Shown piece after piece: positions 7,909-16,340 of a stretch of DNA of 32,536 nucleotides. The stretch spans positions 1 through 32,536 of the forward strand of contig JAAYCR010000049.1 in assembly GCA_012729675.1 (NCBI GenBank), in the 5' to 3' direction. The stretch is from Phycisphaerae bacterium (GTDB taxonomy: Bacteria > Planctomycetota > Phycisphaerae > Sedimentisphaerales > Anaerohalosphaeraceae). The position numbers and the translations under genes were made by a program. How positions within the stretch are numbered: position 1 is the first letter of the stretch; each line of letters begins with the position of its first letter. The notes under the pieces were generated by a model, which had not been told where the DNA came from, searched no databases, and saw only the letters and a program-made list of their open reading frames with translations.

Positions 7909-10900
7909 TTACATCCCCCATTCCTCAGCCATGATGGCAAAATCTCGCAAATCTATCTTACAATCATTTTCAGCGATATCCGCTTCAAGCGGACAATCCG
8001 CTGGATTTCCACTCTGTAGCCATTCTTGAGCAAGTATCATAAGGTCAATCAGTGTGACATGACAATCTCCGGTCAAGTCTGACTTCAGTGTACAGGATAT
8101 GCCCACGGAACCACCGCCGGATGCCGTTATTAGAATTCCGTCCCAATCGGCGGAATAAGCATAAATACCTCCCCATAGCAAGGCTTGAACAACATATTCA
8201 ACAACTCCATTATCATCTGTAACTGCGAAGTATTCTTCCGCTGTTCCGTCACCGTCGCTGTCAAAAGTGAAGACCACCGTCTGGCCTGCGATGGCGTGGC
8301 CGGAACCGTTCTTCAGCGTCGCCCGCAGGGTACCTTCCGAAACGCCGCCATTAAGAATCAGCGTCACATCGTCCACCGTCAGTGTCGCGCCATCGATGAC
8401 ATCGCCGATGCCGTTGTGGTTGCTGTCGGCCTGGTCGGAATTATACACCGTCGGGGCGTTGTCAAATGCCATCGCCAGCGCATAATCGCCCATCGTCATC
8501 GGCTGGCCGTTAACTTTAACAAAGTCCAGCAGCGTCATCCACATCTCCCATCGATCGGGATCAACCATGTTGTTTTCACGGTTGATACCGTCCGGTGCCG
8601 ATGGGCACGACGTCAGTCGATCCTGATCATTGCAATACCGCGTACTCCATTCCACTTCCTCGATCAGCCATGTATTGAGTTGCCCGTATTGGGTAATGGT
8701 ATTCAGATATTGAGCGTAGTTGGCATGTCCCTTCAGTTCAGGATCCACTTGCCGATCGGCGCTGGCGTGGAATATCCCGAATTGGTCAAACTGTTCATGA
8801 TGCGACCCTTCGGGGGTAAAGATCGAATTGCCTTCTTCCCACACACTGGCACTGAAGGCCGCAAATCCCAGTTGAGCCGTCGCTTCCCGGCTGAGAGTGT
8901 CCGAGGTATTGAAGGGCGGCGAATAACTGATCAGCGGATTGGCGGCGTTAGTCCAGTCGATCTTGTCAGACGTATCCGGGTCGGCCCCGCCATCCTGAAG
9001 CCACCAGTCCAGATAATCGCCCGCCAGCGTTCGCTGGCCGACGCGAAGATACTGGAACATCTCGGCGACCGTAAAGCCGCACGTCTCGCACGAATAGAAA
9101 TTCCGGTCGGGCATCGTCGCCCAGTCGCCCAGCGGCGTATTGTTATTATGGTACGTCCCGTGCTGACCGATCTCAAGGTTGGGGTTGTCAAGCCGCGCAT
9201 TAATCCACCGGATCGGATCGGGATCGCCGAATGCGTTCCACAGCTTTTTGGGAATGACCACCAGCGTAATCGGAACCTCTTTGCCGCCCGGCAGATCCGA
9301 CGGAACCTGATAGCCGAGTGTTGCGGGATCATCGCCGATGCCGTTATAGCTGAAATTCTTGTTCAGTTCCCATTCTTCGGGGCTGAGAATCGCGCCGTCG
9401 GTCATCGTCTGCGTAAATTCATTCTGAAAGGCACGCCCCAGTGCGTCAATGCGAAGAATGAAATGCGTATCGCTCTGCGACCAGATCGCCTTGGCCTGCT
9501 GCGCCTTCTCGTACAGCACCGGACAAAGCGGCCCGTCGAAAATCCCGTCGTCGTCCGAATCGACGTTATACAGCGGATCGCAGGCGTCGCCGACCCCGTC
9601 GCCGTCGCTGTCCATCTGGTCAGGGTTGTACACAAACGAACAGTTGTCGAATTCATCGAGAATGCCGTCGTTGTCATCGTCTGGATCAGCCGGATCGCCG
9701 AAGCCGTCCTGGTCATTATCCAACTGATCGCGATAATTCAAGCCGCCGTCGTCATTGATGTCCAGCCGCGGGAAGTTCGGATGCAGCGGGGTATTATCAT
9801 AGAGATCGATGATGTCGTCGCCATCGGTATCCTTTCGGTCGGTCAGCAGGCCCGTCAAAACCGCTTCATAGTTGCCGAACACCACATCCGTAAAATTATC
9901 CGTCAGGGGATTGATATCTCCGACCGCCAGACCTTTGGCATCAGTACCGTTTTGCCCGATAATGCCGGCATTCAGAAAACGCGGCCAGCCATTGCCATCA
10001 TTTCCCGAATTGAGCCACAAATCAACGGCCCCTTCCCATGTGCTGCCGTCGCCCCCGGTGACAAAGTCCACCAGGCTGTCCCCATTGAAATCGCCGCAGG
10101 CGATTGTGATGGGGGCAAAGAGACTATGGAGCTGTGCATAAGCATAGGGGCGCGTTCCGGTACTGACATTATTGTATCGGATCGGTTTTCCGTTTATATC
10201 CCCAAACGAACCCGAGCCGTCATTCTGATAAACATAAAGATAGCCGGCCCTGTCGGTAACCAACAGGTCAAGGTCGCCGTCTCCATCCATATCTCCCAGG
10301 GCCAAACCATACGCATGAGGATAGGAGCCGGTTGTGGTCGGAGGATAATACGGCGGCGTTTCAGGATCCAGGATGTTTTCTGCCGAAACGATGATTTCGC
10401 CCGATGACCATGTCGGCTGACCGCTCGGGTTGTTGCCCGAATTGCGGAACAGAATAATGTCCGCACGTCCGTTGGCCGACGCCGTGATATCGCCGCCGAT
10501 AATATCAACATCATTATCCCCGTCCACATCCCCGGAAGTAACCGCCGCACAATATTCACCGATATCGCCGACGATAACAATCCCGGCTTGAGGATTGGCT
10601 AAGGACCCGTTCGCCTGGAAGGTCCCGTCTCCGTTTCCTGGATAAAGGTGGATTTCTCCATTGTAGATGTCGTAGTCGGCCAAATCGACAGTCATCGACA
10701 GCACAAAATCCATCTGGTTATCGCCGTTGAAATCTGCAACGGATAGACCATAGGCATTGTTGTAGGCTTGATTGACCACTCGCCCGGCATGGGTAAAACC
10801 GCCGCTTCCGTTACCGATGAACAATACCACATACCCGTTTGTCTGCCCGCTGATGATGTCAGCAATGCCGTCTCCGGTAAAATCGGCAATGCCTATGCCG

Positions 10901-11037
10901 AAAGCCCGTGTAGCGTCAGCGATCGATACGAGGGTGACTTGATTAAAACCCGGCTGGAGGACATCGGCAAAGGACACCGCAGAGCCGAAGACAAGTGCAA
11001 CAACCGCTATCCTGAACATGATGCTTGTTCTTTTCAT
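7909..11037 (-). CDS. Exported FG-GAP / thrombospondin-3 / NodB-like / dockerin protein
   Basis: Protein of 1042 residues. ATG 11037 is chosen because GAGG lies seven bases upstream and it gives a clean signal peptide, residues 1-24, probably cleaved after SFA. Residues 25-400 hold about six FG-GAP/VCBS calcium-binding repeats (ADFTGDGIADI, GDVDGDNDVDI, GDMDGDGDLDLLV, GDFNGDSLVDF). About 400-500 are thrombospondin type 3 repeats (DSDGDGVGDACDP). About 505-840 resemble a NodB polysaccharide deacetylase: HFILRIDALG, IGQHGTYH (His pair near 626-630), SYSPPFNTSD and LGFAAFSASVW appear in family order, but the usual Asp-Asp pair is reduced to one Asp. A further calcium motif and an Ig-like region follow. 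The last 60 residues are two dockerin-type repeats (DLTGDCHVTLIDLMILAQEWL; DCKIDLRDFAIMAEEWG). Likely a secreted or surface carbohydrate-processing protein; the enzyme assignment is tentative. Confidence 0.85.
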   Translation of the reverse strand: MKRTSIMFRIAVVALVFGSAVSFADVLQPGFNQVTLVSIADATRAFGIGIADFTGDGIADIISGQTNGYVVLFIGNGSGGFTHAGRVVNQAYNNAYGLSVADFNGDNQMDFVLSMTVDLADYDIYNGEIHLYPGNGDGTFQANGSLANPQAGIVIVGDIGEYCAAVTSGDVDGDNDVDIIGGDITASANGRADIILFRNSGNNPSGQPTWSSGEIIVSAENILDPETPPYYPPTTTGSYPHAYGLALGDMDGDGDLDLLVTDRAGYLYVYQNDGSGSFGDINGKPIRYNNVSTGTRPYAYAQLHSLFAPITIACGDFNGDSLVDFVTGGDGSTWEGAVDLWLNSGNDGNGWPRFLNAGIIGQNGTDAKGLAVGDINPLTDNFTDVVFGNYEAVLTGLLTDRKDTDGDDIIDLYDNTPLHPNFPRLDINDDGGLNYRDQLDNDQDGFGDPADPDDDNDGILDEFDNCSFVYNPDQMDSDGDGVGDACDPLYNVDSDDDGIFDGPLCPVLYEKAQQAKAIWSQSDTHFILRIDALGRAFQNEFTQTMTDGAILSPEEWELNKNFSYNGIGDDPATLGYQVPSDLPGGKEVPITLVVIPKKLWNAFGDPDPIRWINARLDNPNLEIGQHGTYHNNNTPLGDWATMPDRNFYSCETCGFTVAEMFQYLRVGQRTLAGDYLDWWLQDGGADPDTSDKIDWTNAANPLISYSPPFNTSDTLSREATAQLGFAAFSASVWEEGNSIFTPEGSHHEQFDQFGIFHASADRQVDPELKGHANYAQYLNTITQYGQLNTWLIEEVEWSTRYCNDQDRLTSCPSAPDGINRENNMVDPDRWEMWMTLLDFVKVNGQPMTMGDYALAMAFDNAPTVYNSDQADSNHNGIGDVIDGATLTVDDVTLILNGGVSEGTLRATLKNGSGHAIAGQTVVFTFDSDGDGTAEEYFAVTDDNGVVEYVVQALLWGGIYAYSADWDGILITASGGGSVGISCTLKSDLTGDCHVTLIDLMILAQEWLQSGNPADCPLEADIAENDCKIDLRDFAIMAEEWGM

Positions 11038-11140
11038 GACCATTCCTCGCAATAAAGACTGTATATATTTGCGCACCCTCCCACCTTTGCCTGTAATTGG
11101 CTTACAGACCGTTTTCCTTTTGCGCCTTCGATAACTCGTA

Positions 11141-11854
11141 TCAGGAGCGCTTACGCAGACCCAATGCACCCAGTCCCAGAAAGACCAGGGTCGCCGGCTC
11201 GGGAACCGCCACAAATTCCCACATCACCCCCGCCGAACGCATCGAAACATAGGAGTTTGAATGGGCAACCTGGGAAACGGTATATGTTTGACCTGCAGTC
11301 AAAAGAACTTGGTCGGCAATTTTGAGCCATACCCCGCTACCCCCGCGGATTAGTGAACCCGGCATATAATCCCATGTTTCGGCAATCCAGTTGGAGCCGT
11401 CACGATTCATGTCAACATTCGTCCAAACGGCATCTGCCCCGTCACTGGTGACAGTAATGTTACACAAGGAGGATACTCCCGTTGTGTCCAGCCAGGTAAT
11501 ATAGACATTGTAATAGCCAGTTTGACCTCCTGTCTCGTTGGTCGTGTACAGGCCGTTGCCAAAATACTGATAAGCCGGAACATCCCAATTATCAACATCC
11601 ATTCCCGGAGTATAGGAATAAACATAGGTATCCTTGGCCGGGTCAACGGCACTACCACCGAAAACACTGTTTGTCGCGGTCAAGCCGGGGGCAGTTCCTG
11701 CGGTTGAGGGTGAAGGGGCTGTCGGTCCGTTGTGGTAAAAGTGATCGGATGCAAGCCCACTGGAATGGGGTTCGACAACAAACGCCGCAAAAACCGGCCC
11801 GGCAAATGTCATCAACACAAGCAAACCAACTGTAACAAAGATTCGGTTTTTCAT
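11141..11854 (-). CDS. PEP-CTERM sorted exported protein
   Basis: Protein of 237 residues. ATG 11854 has GGAGGG seven bases upstream, and the signal peptide MKNRIFVTVGLLVLMTFAG begins there. The C terminus is a classical PEP-CTERM signal: VPEPATLVFLGLGALGLRKR, that is a PEP motif, a short hydrophobic helix and a basic end. Such proteins are processed by an exosortase and exported, often as envelope or matrix glycoproteins. The middle (about 25-210) is Thr, Asn, Gly and Tyr-rich with beta-strand character and no recognisable domain. It lies 103 bases upstream of the dockerin protein on the same strand, so both may be secreted together. No exosortase gene is in the window. Confidence 0.9.
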   Translation of the reverse strand: MKNRIFVTVGLLVLMTFAGPVFAAFVVEPHSSGLASDHFYHNGPTAPSPSTAGTAPGLTATNSVFGGSAVDPAKDTYVYSYTPGMDVDNWDVPAYQYFGNGLYTTNETGGQTGYYNVYITWLDTTGVSSLCNITVTSDGADAVWTNVDMNRDGSNWIAETWDYMPGSLIRGGSGVWLKIADQVLLTAGQTYTVSQVAHSNSYVSMRSAGVMWEFVAVPEPATLVFLGLGALGLRKRS

Positions 11855-11988
11855 CTTAGTACCCTCCGAAACAAAAGTTAAAAAATGGTTAAAAACGGAT
11901 AGTGATCGACCTTGAAGATTTGACATGCCCAATAATACAATATTTTCCCTTCCATTTTAAACTCCCGTACCTCTGCTCAACTGCGACC

Positions 11989-11997
11989 ATTATATCA
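11989..11997 (-). promoter_or_regulatory. Possible extended -10 promoter of the PEP-CTERM gene
   Basis: On the minus strand TGATATAAT (11997-11989) gives an extended -10 element, TGnTATAAT. The -35 region is poor. The leader to ATG 11854 would be about 130 bases. Confidence 0.45.
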
Positions 11998-12353
11998 CAC
12001 ATTTAAATTAAAATGGGTATTGCACGCAAAAAAAAATAGCAATTCAAATTAACTACCAAATTGAATCTTTTTTAGTATCGCTAAGCCTTTTGATAAAAAA
12101 GCTTTATAGCTATTATGAAAAAGGGAGCACTACATGATTCAAAGTAAAAAATATGAACCAAAGATGATATTTTTCTTGCAGCAATAATCTGCGGACCCCA
12201 TGCTGACGGAAAATATTGATATACTAACATCGGAAACCGGGAAAATTCAACAGCAATAGGTATCTTGGTATAATATATCGGCATAATAAACACTTAAAAA
12301 TCCGAAAAATGGCTCAGGTCAATAGAATAACTGCCACCCTAAAAAATCCGTGG
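11998..12353. other. AT-rich gap between PEP-CTERM gene and archease, no confident gene
   Basis: The stretch is clearly richer in A and T than its neighbours. One 70-codon minus frame (12081-12293) exists but has no ribosome site and an odd composition rich in Ile, Phe and Tyr. It may hold distal control sequence for the PEP-CTERM gene. Otherwise I see nothing in it. Confidence 0.5.
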
Positions 12354-12372
12354 CATGGGCATCTTGCCCATG
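12354..12372. repeat. REP-like palindrome, copy 1
   Basis: CATGGGCA-TCT-TGCCCATG, a perfect 8-base stem with a 3-base loop. A degenerate second version, GGCCATCTTTGCC, follows at about 12388-12400. The same element, with a paired base change, recurs at 27202-27220. It lies beyond the 3' end of the archease gene. Confidence 0.75.
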
Positions 12373-12436
12373 AAATTCGTGTCGTACGGCCATCTTTGCC
12401 ATGCACTATTCAATTTTTTGAGGTTGCCTTACATAT

Positions 12437-12847
12437 TCACACATCCACAACGCACTGGGCGACCCATTGGCGATCGTCGAGCTGGAAGACTTTCAGTTCC
12501 ATATATGTCGCGGCCTTGACGCCGACCGAGATCGCGTGCCGCTGCGAGTCGAACGCCTCGCCCCACGCCCGGCCGCACAACCGCGTCCCGTCGATGGACA
12601 CGGCAAACCGCCCGAAGAGCATCTTGCGCACCTCCATCTCATAGATCAGGGCGTTCAGCCAGTCGGCAAACAGCAAATCCAAATCATCGGCCGTGCAGAC
12701 GACCTCGACGCATGTTTCGCTGCGCACCGCGTCCACATCATAAATCACCGCCGCCAGCGCCCGCGCCCCTTCGGCAAACGCCTCTTCGACCGTCGCCCCC
12801 ACGCCGCGCACTCCCACATCGGCAATATGCTGAAAATGTTCCCACAT
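12437..12847 (-). CDS. Archease family protein
   Basis: Protein of 136 residues, the normal archease length. Family features are the N-terminal HIADVGVRG motif with Asp10, TVEEAFAEGARAL, IYDVDAV, LLFADWLNALIYE, the GEAFDSQRH segment, VKAATYMELKV and a C-terminal Asp in VAQCVVDV. Archease activates the RNA ligase RtcB in tRNA splicing or RNA repair, using an acidic metal site. ATG 12847 is preferred because AAGGAG lies upstream; it begins one base after the stop of the radical SAM gene (TAG 12851-12849). The pair must be cotranscribed and probably translationally coupled. No RtcB gene is in the window, so the partner is unknown. Confidence 0.9.
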   Translation of the reverse strand: MWEHFQHIADVGVRGVGATVEEAFAEGARALAAVIYDVDAVRSETCVEVVCTADDLDLLFADWLNALIYEMEVRKMLFGRFAVSIDGTRLCGRAWGEAFDSQRHAISVGVKAATYMELKVFQLDDRQWVAQCVVDV

Positions 12848-12848
12848 C

Positions 12849-14168
12849 CTACACACTCCTTAACGCCGCACGCTTGTTCAGTTGGCGGCACAGGTCTTTG
12901 TAATACCCCACCGTCTCGTCGCCAAGCGAGAGGATAGGAAACGCGGTCTTGTTGTGGCACAGCGGCTCGTCCAGATCGACCAACCCCCGGCACAACTCGC
13001 CATCCGGTGTGCCGGGAATGGGTGAAAAATCGCTGAGCATCACACGAATCCCCAGCGATGAGGCAAACCGCATCGACTCCTCAAGCTGCTGGGCCGCAAA
13101 CCGCGGGTGGCCCAGCATCTCGTAAGCCGTCACCTGGGACAAATCCACCCCGGCTCGTCGGAGATGCTCCACCGCCGCCGCAAGGTCGGCCGAGACCACC
13201 TTCGCTCCCCCGCCGTTGTGAAAATCCGCCGCCCGGCTCTCAAAGCCCAGATAAAACGTCTTGACCCCCGCTCGCACCATCAGCCGTGCCGCCTCGGCCG
13301 TCAAAAACCGGGCGTGTAAAGCATTCGGCGTATGAAAATTGATGTCCAAACCGCGACCGATAACCGCTTCGAGGAATGGGAACAGTACTTTTTCCGGCTG
13401 GAACAACAGGGCATCGTCATAAAAAGCGACATTTCTTGCCCCGCACCGTACCAGAAACGCCGCCTCCTCAACACACGCCTCCACCGACCGGGCGGCGAAC
13501 GTGACCCCCGACTGGGGCACATAGCAATACGAACACGCAAACGGACAGCCCCGCGTCAGCTTGATGACCCCCGTTGCCAGAGATGGGTACAGTTCCCAAG
13601 CCGGGAGTACCGCCCCCGCCGGGCATGGGATGTTCAGCAGGCTAAACAGCGGCTCCAGATTATCTCCGGCGACCACAAGATCGGGGCCGAGCGAGCGGGC
13701 ATGAGCGGTGCAGCAGGTGGCGTAAAACCCGCCCAAGACGACTTTTGCACGCGGATGCAACCGGCGGACATCCTCAATCACCTCGCGCACACCGGGGTAC
13801 CAATAGGTCAGCGAAGTCTGGATGAGGACGGCATCCGGTGCGGTTTGCCCGCTCAAAAACGCCTGAAAATGCGCCCGCTCTGTCCCAAATCGATTGTAAT
13901 AGCGCGGAATTTGCCTAAAAACCGTCGGCTTGGGCAGCCGCTGCTTGGGGTAGGGACCACAGCCCCAAGCGTTGGTTTTGGCGGCCTCGGCGGGCGAAAA
14001 ATCAGGGTGCTGACGATCCACAAAATCATACAAACATAGCTCGGCGTATCCCCGCAGCAGCCCCCCTGTCCTCAGCAGGCCGTAGGGCTTGAGCCAAAAA
14101 TCGTAGGCCGAAAAATCATAAATCGGCGGGTTTACCAGTATAATTCGCGGCTTCATCTGCCCTATCAT
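12849..14168 (-). CDS. B12-binding-type radical SAM protein
   Basis: Protein of 439 residues. The N-terminal half (about 5-175) begins IILVNPPIYDF and includes DAVLIQTSLTYWYPG and VVLGGFYAT, a cobalamin-binding-like Rossmann region of the kind found in B12 radical SAM enzymes. The radical SAM core starts near 200 with KLTRGCPFACSYCYVPQ; Cys208, Cys212 and Cys215 form the CxxxCxxC motif that binds the 4Fe-4S cluster. FHTPNALHARF and TFYLGFES are typical of the barrel. The product is unknown. Met5 at 14156 is an alternative start. It ends one base before the archease gene, so the two act in one operon; a link to RNA processing or modification is inference only. Confidence 0.87.
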   Translation of the reverse strand: MIGQMKPRIILVNPPIYDFSAYDFWLKPYGLLRTGGLLRGYAELCLYDFVDRQHPDFSPAEAAKTNAWGCGPYPKQRLPKPTVFRQIPRYYNRFGTERAHFQAFLSGQTAPDAVLIQTSLTYWYPGVREVIEDVRRLHPRAKVVLGGFYATCCTAHARSLGPDLVVAGDNLEPLFSLLNIPCPAGAVLPAWELYPSLATGVIKLTRGCPFACSYCYVPQSGVTFAARSVEACVEEAAFLVRCGARNVAFYDDALLFQPEKVLFPFLEAVIGRGLDINFHTPNALHARFLTAEAARLMVRAGVKTFYLGFESRAADFHNGGGAKVVSADLAAAVEHLRRAGVDLSQVTAYEMLGHPRFAAQQLEESMRFASSLGIRVMLSDFSPIPGTPDGELCRGLVDLDEPLCHNKTAFPILSLGDETVGYYKDLCRQLNKRAALRSV

Positions 14169-14211
14169 AACGATTTTTTACCGATTTTCTGTAATTTTCC
14201 CCGAAAAACAC

Positions 14212-14239
14212 TTGCAAAACCAAAATAATTTTCTATAGT
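14212..14239 (+). promoter_or_regulatory. rpmB: Promoter of rpmB
   Basis: TTGCAA (14212-14217), a 16-base spacer and TATAGT (14234-14239). The leader to ATG 14322 would be about 75 bases. TTGCAA is its own reverse complement and sits in the short gap with the divergent radical SAM gene. Confidence 0.6.
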
Positions 14240-14321
14240 TGTAAGGCTTTAGCGAATAGAACGATACAGGAACAAACGACCGCGGCCGGATAAGGCCGAA
14301 CAGACAAAACGGGAGTCGATT

Positions 14322-14588
14322 ATGGCACGAGAATGTTATTATTTGGGTAAAAAGACCAAAGCCGGCAAAAGCTACGCCACACGCGGCAAGGCCAAGTATC
14401 TCGGCGGTGTCGGTACAAAAACCACCGGTATCACCAAACGCAAGTTCAAAGCCAACATCCAGAAGGTGCGGGCGATTATCGACGGCAAGGTCTGCCGCAT
14501 CCGCGTCTCGGCCAAGGCCCTGCGCATGGGACTGGTCACCAAGCCCCCCAAACGCGACCGCAGCGGCGTCCAGTCTGCGGCCGAATAG
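14322..14588 (+). CDS. rpmB: 50S ribosomal protein bL28
   Basis: Protein of 88 residues, close to the usual bL28 length. The family core is visible: KRKFKANIQKVRAIIDGKV followed by RIRVSAKALRMGLV. The zinc-binding Cys pairs of the C+ form are absent; only one Cys (residue 5) remains, so this is the zinc-independent form. GGGAG lies upstream of ATG 14322. The gene stands alone with its own promoter and terminator. Confidence 0.93.
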   Translation: MARECYYLGKKTKAGKSYATRGKAKYLGGVGTKTTGITKRKFKANIQKVRAIIDGKVCRIRVSAKALRMGLVTKPPKRDRSGVQSAAE

Positions 14589-14612
14589 TCCCGCCGACAA
14601 CTACGAATTTCC

Positions 14613-14646
14613 AAGGCAAGCCCCTTCACCGGCGCTTGCCTTTTTT
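14613..14646 (+). terminator. Intrinsic terminator of rpmB
   Basis: AAGGCAAGC (14613-14621) and GCTTGCCTT (14634-14642) form a 9-base stem with a 12-base loop; the T run continues to 14646. It lies 25 bases after the rpmB stop and before the convergent pseudouridine synthase gene. The minus strand has no T run after the stem. Confidence 0.85.
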
Positions 14647-14661
14647 ATTGCGCGGTTGCCG

Positions 14662-15435
14662 CTACTTGAGGCCGGTGGCGCGGCGGAGGTAGGCCAGTTG
14701 GGTGGCGGAGAGTTTCTTGCACTGGCCGGACGGGATGCCCTTTAGCTCGATATCGCCGATGGCGGTGCGTTTGAGGCCTTTGACCTTATAGCCCACACGG
14801 GCGAACGAGCGGCGTAGCTGGCGGTTCAGCCCCTGGCGGATGATGATTTCAAGCGTCGTTTCCAGATTCGTGCGGCGGATCACGCGCAGCGCGGCGCGTT
14901 CGGTCTTGCCCTCGGCCAGCCAAACGCCTTTTTTGAGCTTCTCGATGTCGTCCCCTTCCATCCGCCCGCGAATGACAACCTCGTATGTCTTCGGCAGTTC
15001 ATACCGGGGGTGCGTCAGGCGATTGGTCAGTTCCGCGTCGTTGGTCAGCAAAATCAGCCCGGTCGTCTCGGCATCCAGCCGTCCGACGCAAAACACCCGC
15101 TCTTTGCACGGCGCCAGATCGACCGCCATCGCCCGTCCCTGCGGATCATGGCTGGTGCAAATCACGTTTTTGGGCTTATTGAGCAGAAAATAGACCTTGC
15201 TTTCGGCCCGAATACGGCGGCCCTCAATGCGGATGTCATCCTTGTCGGGGTCGGCAAACGCCGGCAGCGTGTTGATCACCTCGCCGTTGACCGTCACCGC
15301 CCCGCCGAGAATCAACTGCTCGCACCGCCGCCGGGAGTCGATCCCCGACGCGGCCAGAATCTTCTGCAAACGGATTGGCTTGGTCTGGCCCGCCGCGGGG
15401 CTTTTTTCGGTTTTTTTCTTTTGGGTCGTCATCAT
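14662..15435 (-). CDS. Pseudouridine synthase, RsuA/RluB/RluE/RluF family
   Basis: Protein of 257 residues. A Lys-rich start is followed by an S4 RNA-binding domain at about 21-68 (IRLQKILAASGIDSRRRCEQLI). The catalytic domain has VYFLLNKPKNVICTSHD and the catalytic Asp121 in GRLDAETTGLILLTND, then LPKTYEVVIRG and GLNRQLRRSFARVG. These features fit the single-site rRNA enzymes of the RsuA/RluB group, most likely RluB, which modifies 23S rRNA; the exact target cannot be decided by eye. ATG 15435 is directly followed by a second ATG, so the start is uncertain by one codon. Confidence 0.92.
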   Translation of the reverse strand: MMTTQKKKTEKSPAAGQTKPIRLQKILAASGIDSRRRCEQLILGGAVTVNGEVINTLPAFADPDKDDIRIEGRRIRAESKVYFLLNKPKNVICTSHDPQGRAMAVDLAPCKERVFCVGRLDAETTGLILLTNDAELTNRLTHPRYELPKTYEVVIRGRMEGDDIEKLKKGVWLAEGKTERAALRVIRRTNLETTLEIIIRQGLNRQLRRSFARVGYKVKGLKRTAIGDIELKGIPSGQCKKLSATQLAYLRRATGLK

Positions 15436-15523
15436 CGACGATACCCTACCCTATCCACCCTCCAAAAACAACGAAAATCATCCTTTGCGCCGCCGCAGGC
15501 TGAAGGTTGTGATGATTTTGACG

Positions 15524-15551
15524 TTGACTTTTGGGATTCAGGGGGTACAAT
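15524..15551 (+). promoter_or_regulatory. Promoter of the acyl/ketosynthase operon
   Basis: TTGACT (15524-15529), a 16-base spacer and TACAAT (15546-15551). The leader to ATG 15643 would be about 85 bases. It is the best promoter found upstream of the block that runs to comEC. Confidence 0.65.
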
Positions 15552-15642
15552 CTCCGCTTTAATTTGGGCAAAAAACGGGATGTCCATTAAAAAAGCGTAA
15601 AAATAGCTGGAAAAATGTACGTTATAGGCTAAAATTCCACGA

Positions 15643-16116
15643 ATGAAATTTGTACTGATTGACAAAGTTTTAGCTCTTGAGCCGGGCACGTCGCTGACGG
15701 CGGTCAAGAGCGTTTCGCTGGCCGAGGAGTACCTGGCGGATCATTTTCCGATCTTTCCGGTCTTGCCGGGTGTGCTGCTGCTGGAAGGACTGGTCGAAAG
15801 CGCCTCGTGGTTAGTACGAAACAAGAGCCATTTTGCCCAGAGCATGGTGCTGCTTGAAAGCGCACGGAATGTGCGGTACAAAAGCTTTGCGGCGCCGGGG
15901 ATGCAGATTCGCTATACGGTCTCGACCAAGGCGATTGAGGAAAACACCAGCAGTTTTTCCGGCGTCGGCGTCTGCGGCGATGAGGAAATCGTCGCGGCAC
16001 AATTCACGCTGCGGCATTTTAACCTGGCGGACGAAAACCCGAAGATGGCCCACGTGGACGGGCAGATCATCAAGGCAATGAAGGCACGCTGGGGCCTGTT
16101 ATATGGAATCGAGTAA
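15643..16116 (+). CDS. FabZ-like 3-hydroxyacyl-ACP dehydratase, first copy
   Basis: Protein of 157 residues with a single hot-dog fold. The active-site pair of FabZ is retained: His34 in LADHFPIFPVLPG and Glu48 in LLLEGLVES. The second half is beta-rich as expected. It would dehydrate 3-hydroxyacyl chains carried on an acyl carrier protein. It resembles the second dehydratase at 16842, with the active-site residues at the same positions, so the two are ancient paralogues; the surrounding sequence has diverged (GVLLLEGLVESASW against ECLMIEAMAQTAG), which suggests different chain or subunit preference. No good ribosome site precedes ATG 15643. A 224-base repeat-containing gap separates it from the acyl carrier protein. 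Confidence 0.85.
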   Translation: MKFVLIDKVLALEPGTSLTAVKSVSLAEEYLADHFPIFPVLPGVLLLEGLVESASWLVRNKSHFAQSMVLLESARNVRYKSFAAPGMQIRYTVSTKAIEENTSSFSGVGVCGDEEIVAAQFTLRHFNLADENPKMAHVDGQIIKAMKARWGLLYGIE

Positions 16117-16128
16117 CTTGAAATTATA

Positions 16129-16269
16129 AAATCCGAAATTCGAATCTCGAAATACGAAACAATATCAAATGACCAAATGCAAATGTTCAAAACACGTTCG
16201 TAACGACTGAATGCTGTGTTTGTAACAATTGGATTTTCGGATTTTGAATTTGTTTCGAATTTCGGATTT
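16129..16269. repeat. Repeat-rich spacer with 16-base inverted repeat
   Basis: AAATCCGAAATTCGAA at 16129-16144 is repeated exactly in reverse orientation at 16254-16269. Further partial copies of CGAAAT and TTCGGATTT lie between. The AT-rich sequence has no plausible gene and sits between the first dehydratase and the acyl carrier protein gene. Confidence 0.75.
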
Positions 16270-16340
16270 CGTGCTTCGAATTTGCGTTTATAACTGAATA
16301 TTCAAATTGGATTAATGGATTGTATCGGAGGCAACACACT

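Noticed and set aside
8185-10407. A 740-codon plus-strand frame opposite the dockerin gene
   Set aside because: It is antisense to the FG-GAP and TSP3 repeats, whose GAT/GAC codons give Ile- and Val-rich translations on the other strand. It has no domain, signal peptide or ribosome site.
12081-12293. Possible 70-residue protein on the minus strand in the AT-rich gap
   Set aside because: No ribosome site, biased composition and no promoter at a suitable distance. AT-rich sequence gives such frames by chance.
4515-14168. AMMECR1 and the radical SAM enzyme as parts of one AmmeMemoRadiSam system
   Set aside because: They are 8 kb apart with unrelated genes between, the radical SAM protein is of the B12-binding type, and no Memo-like gene is present.
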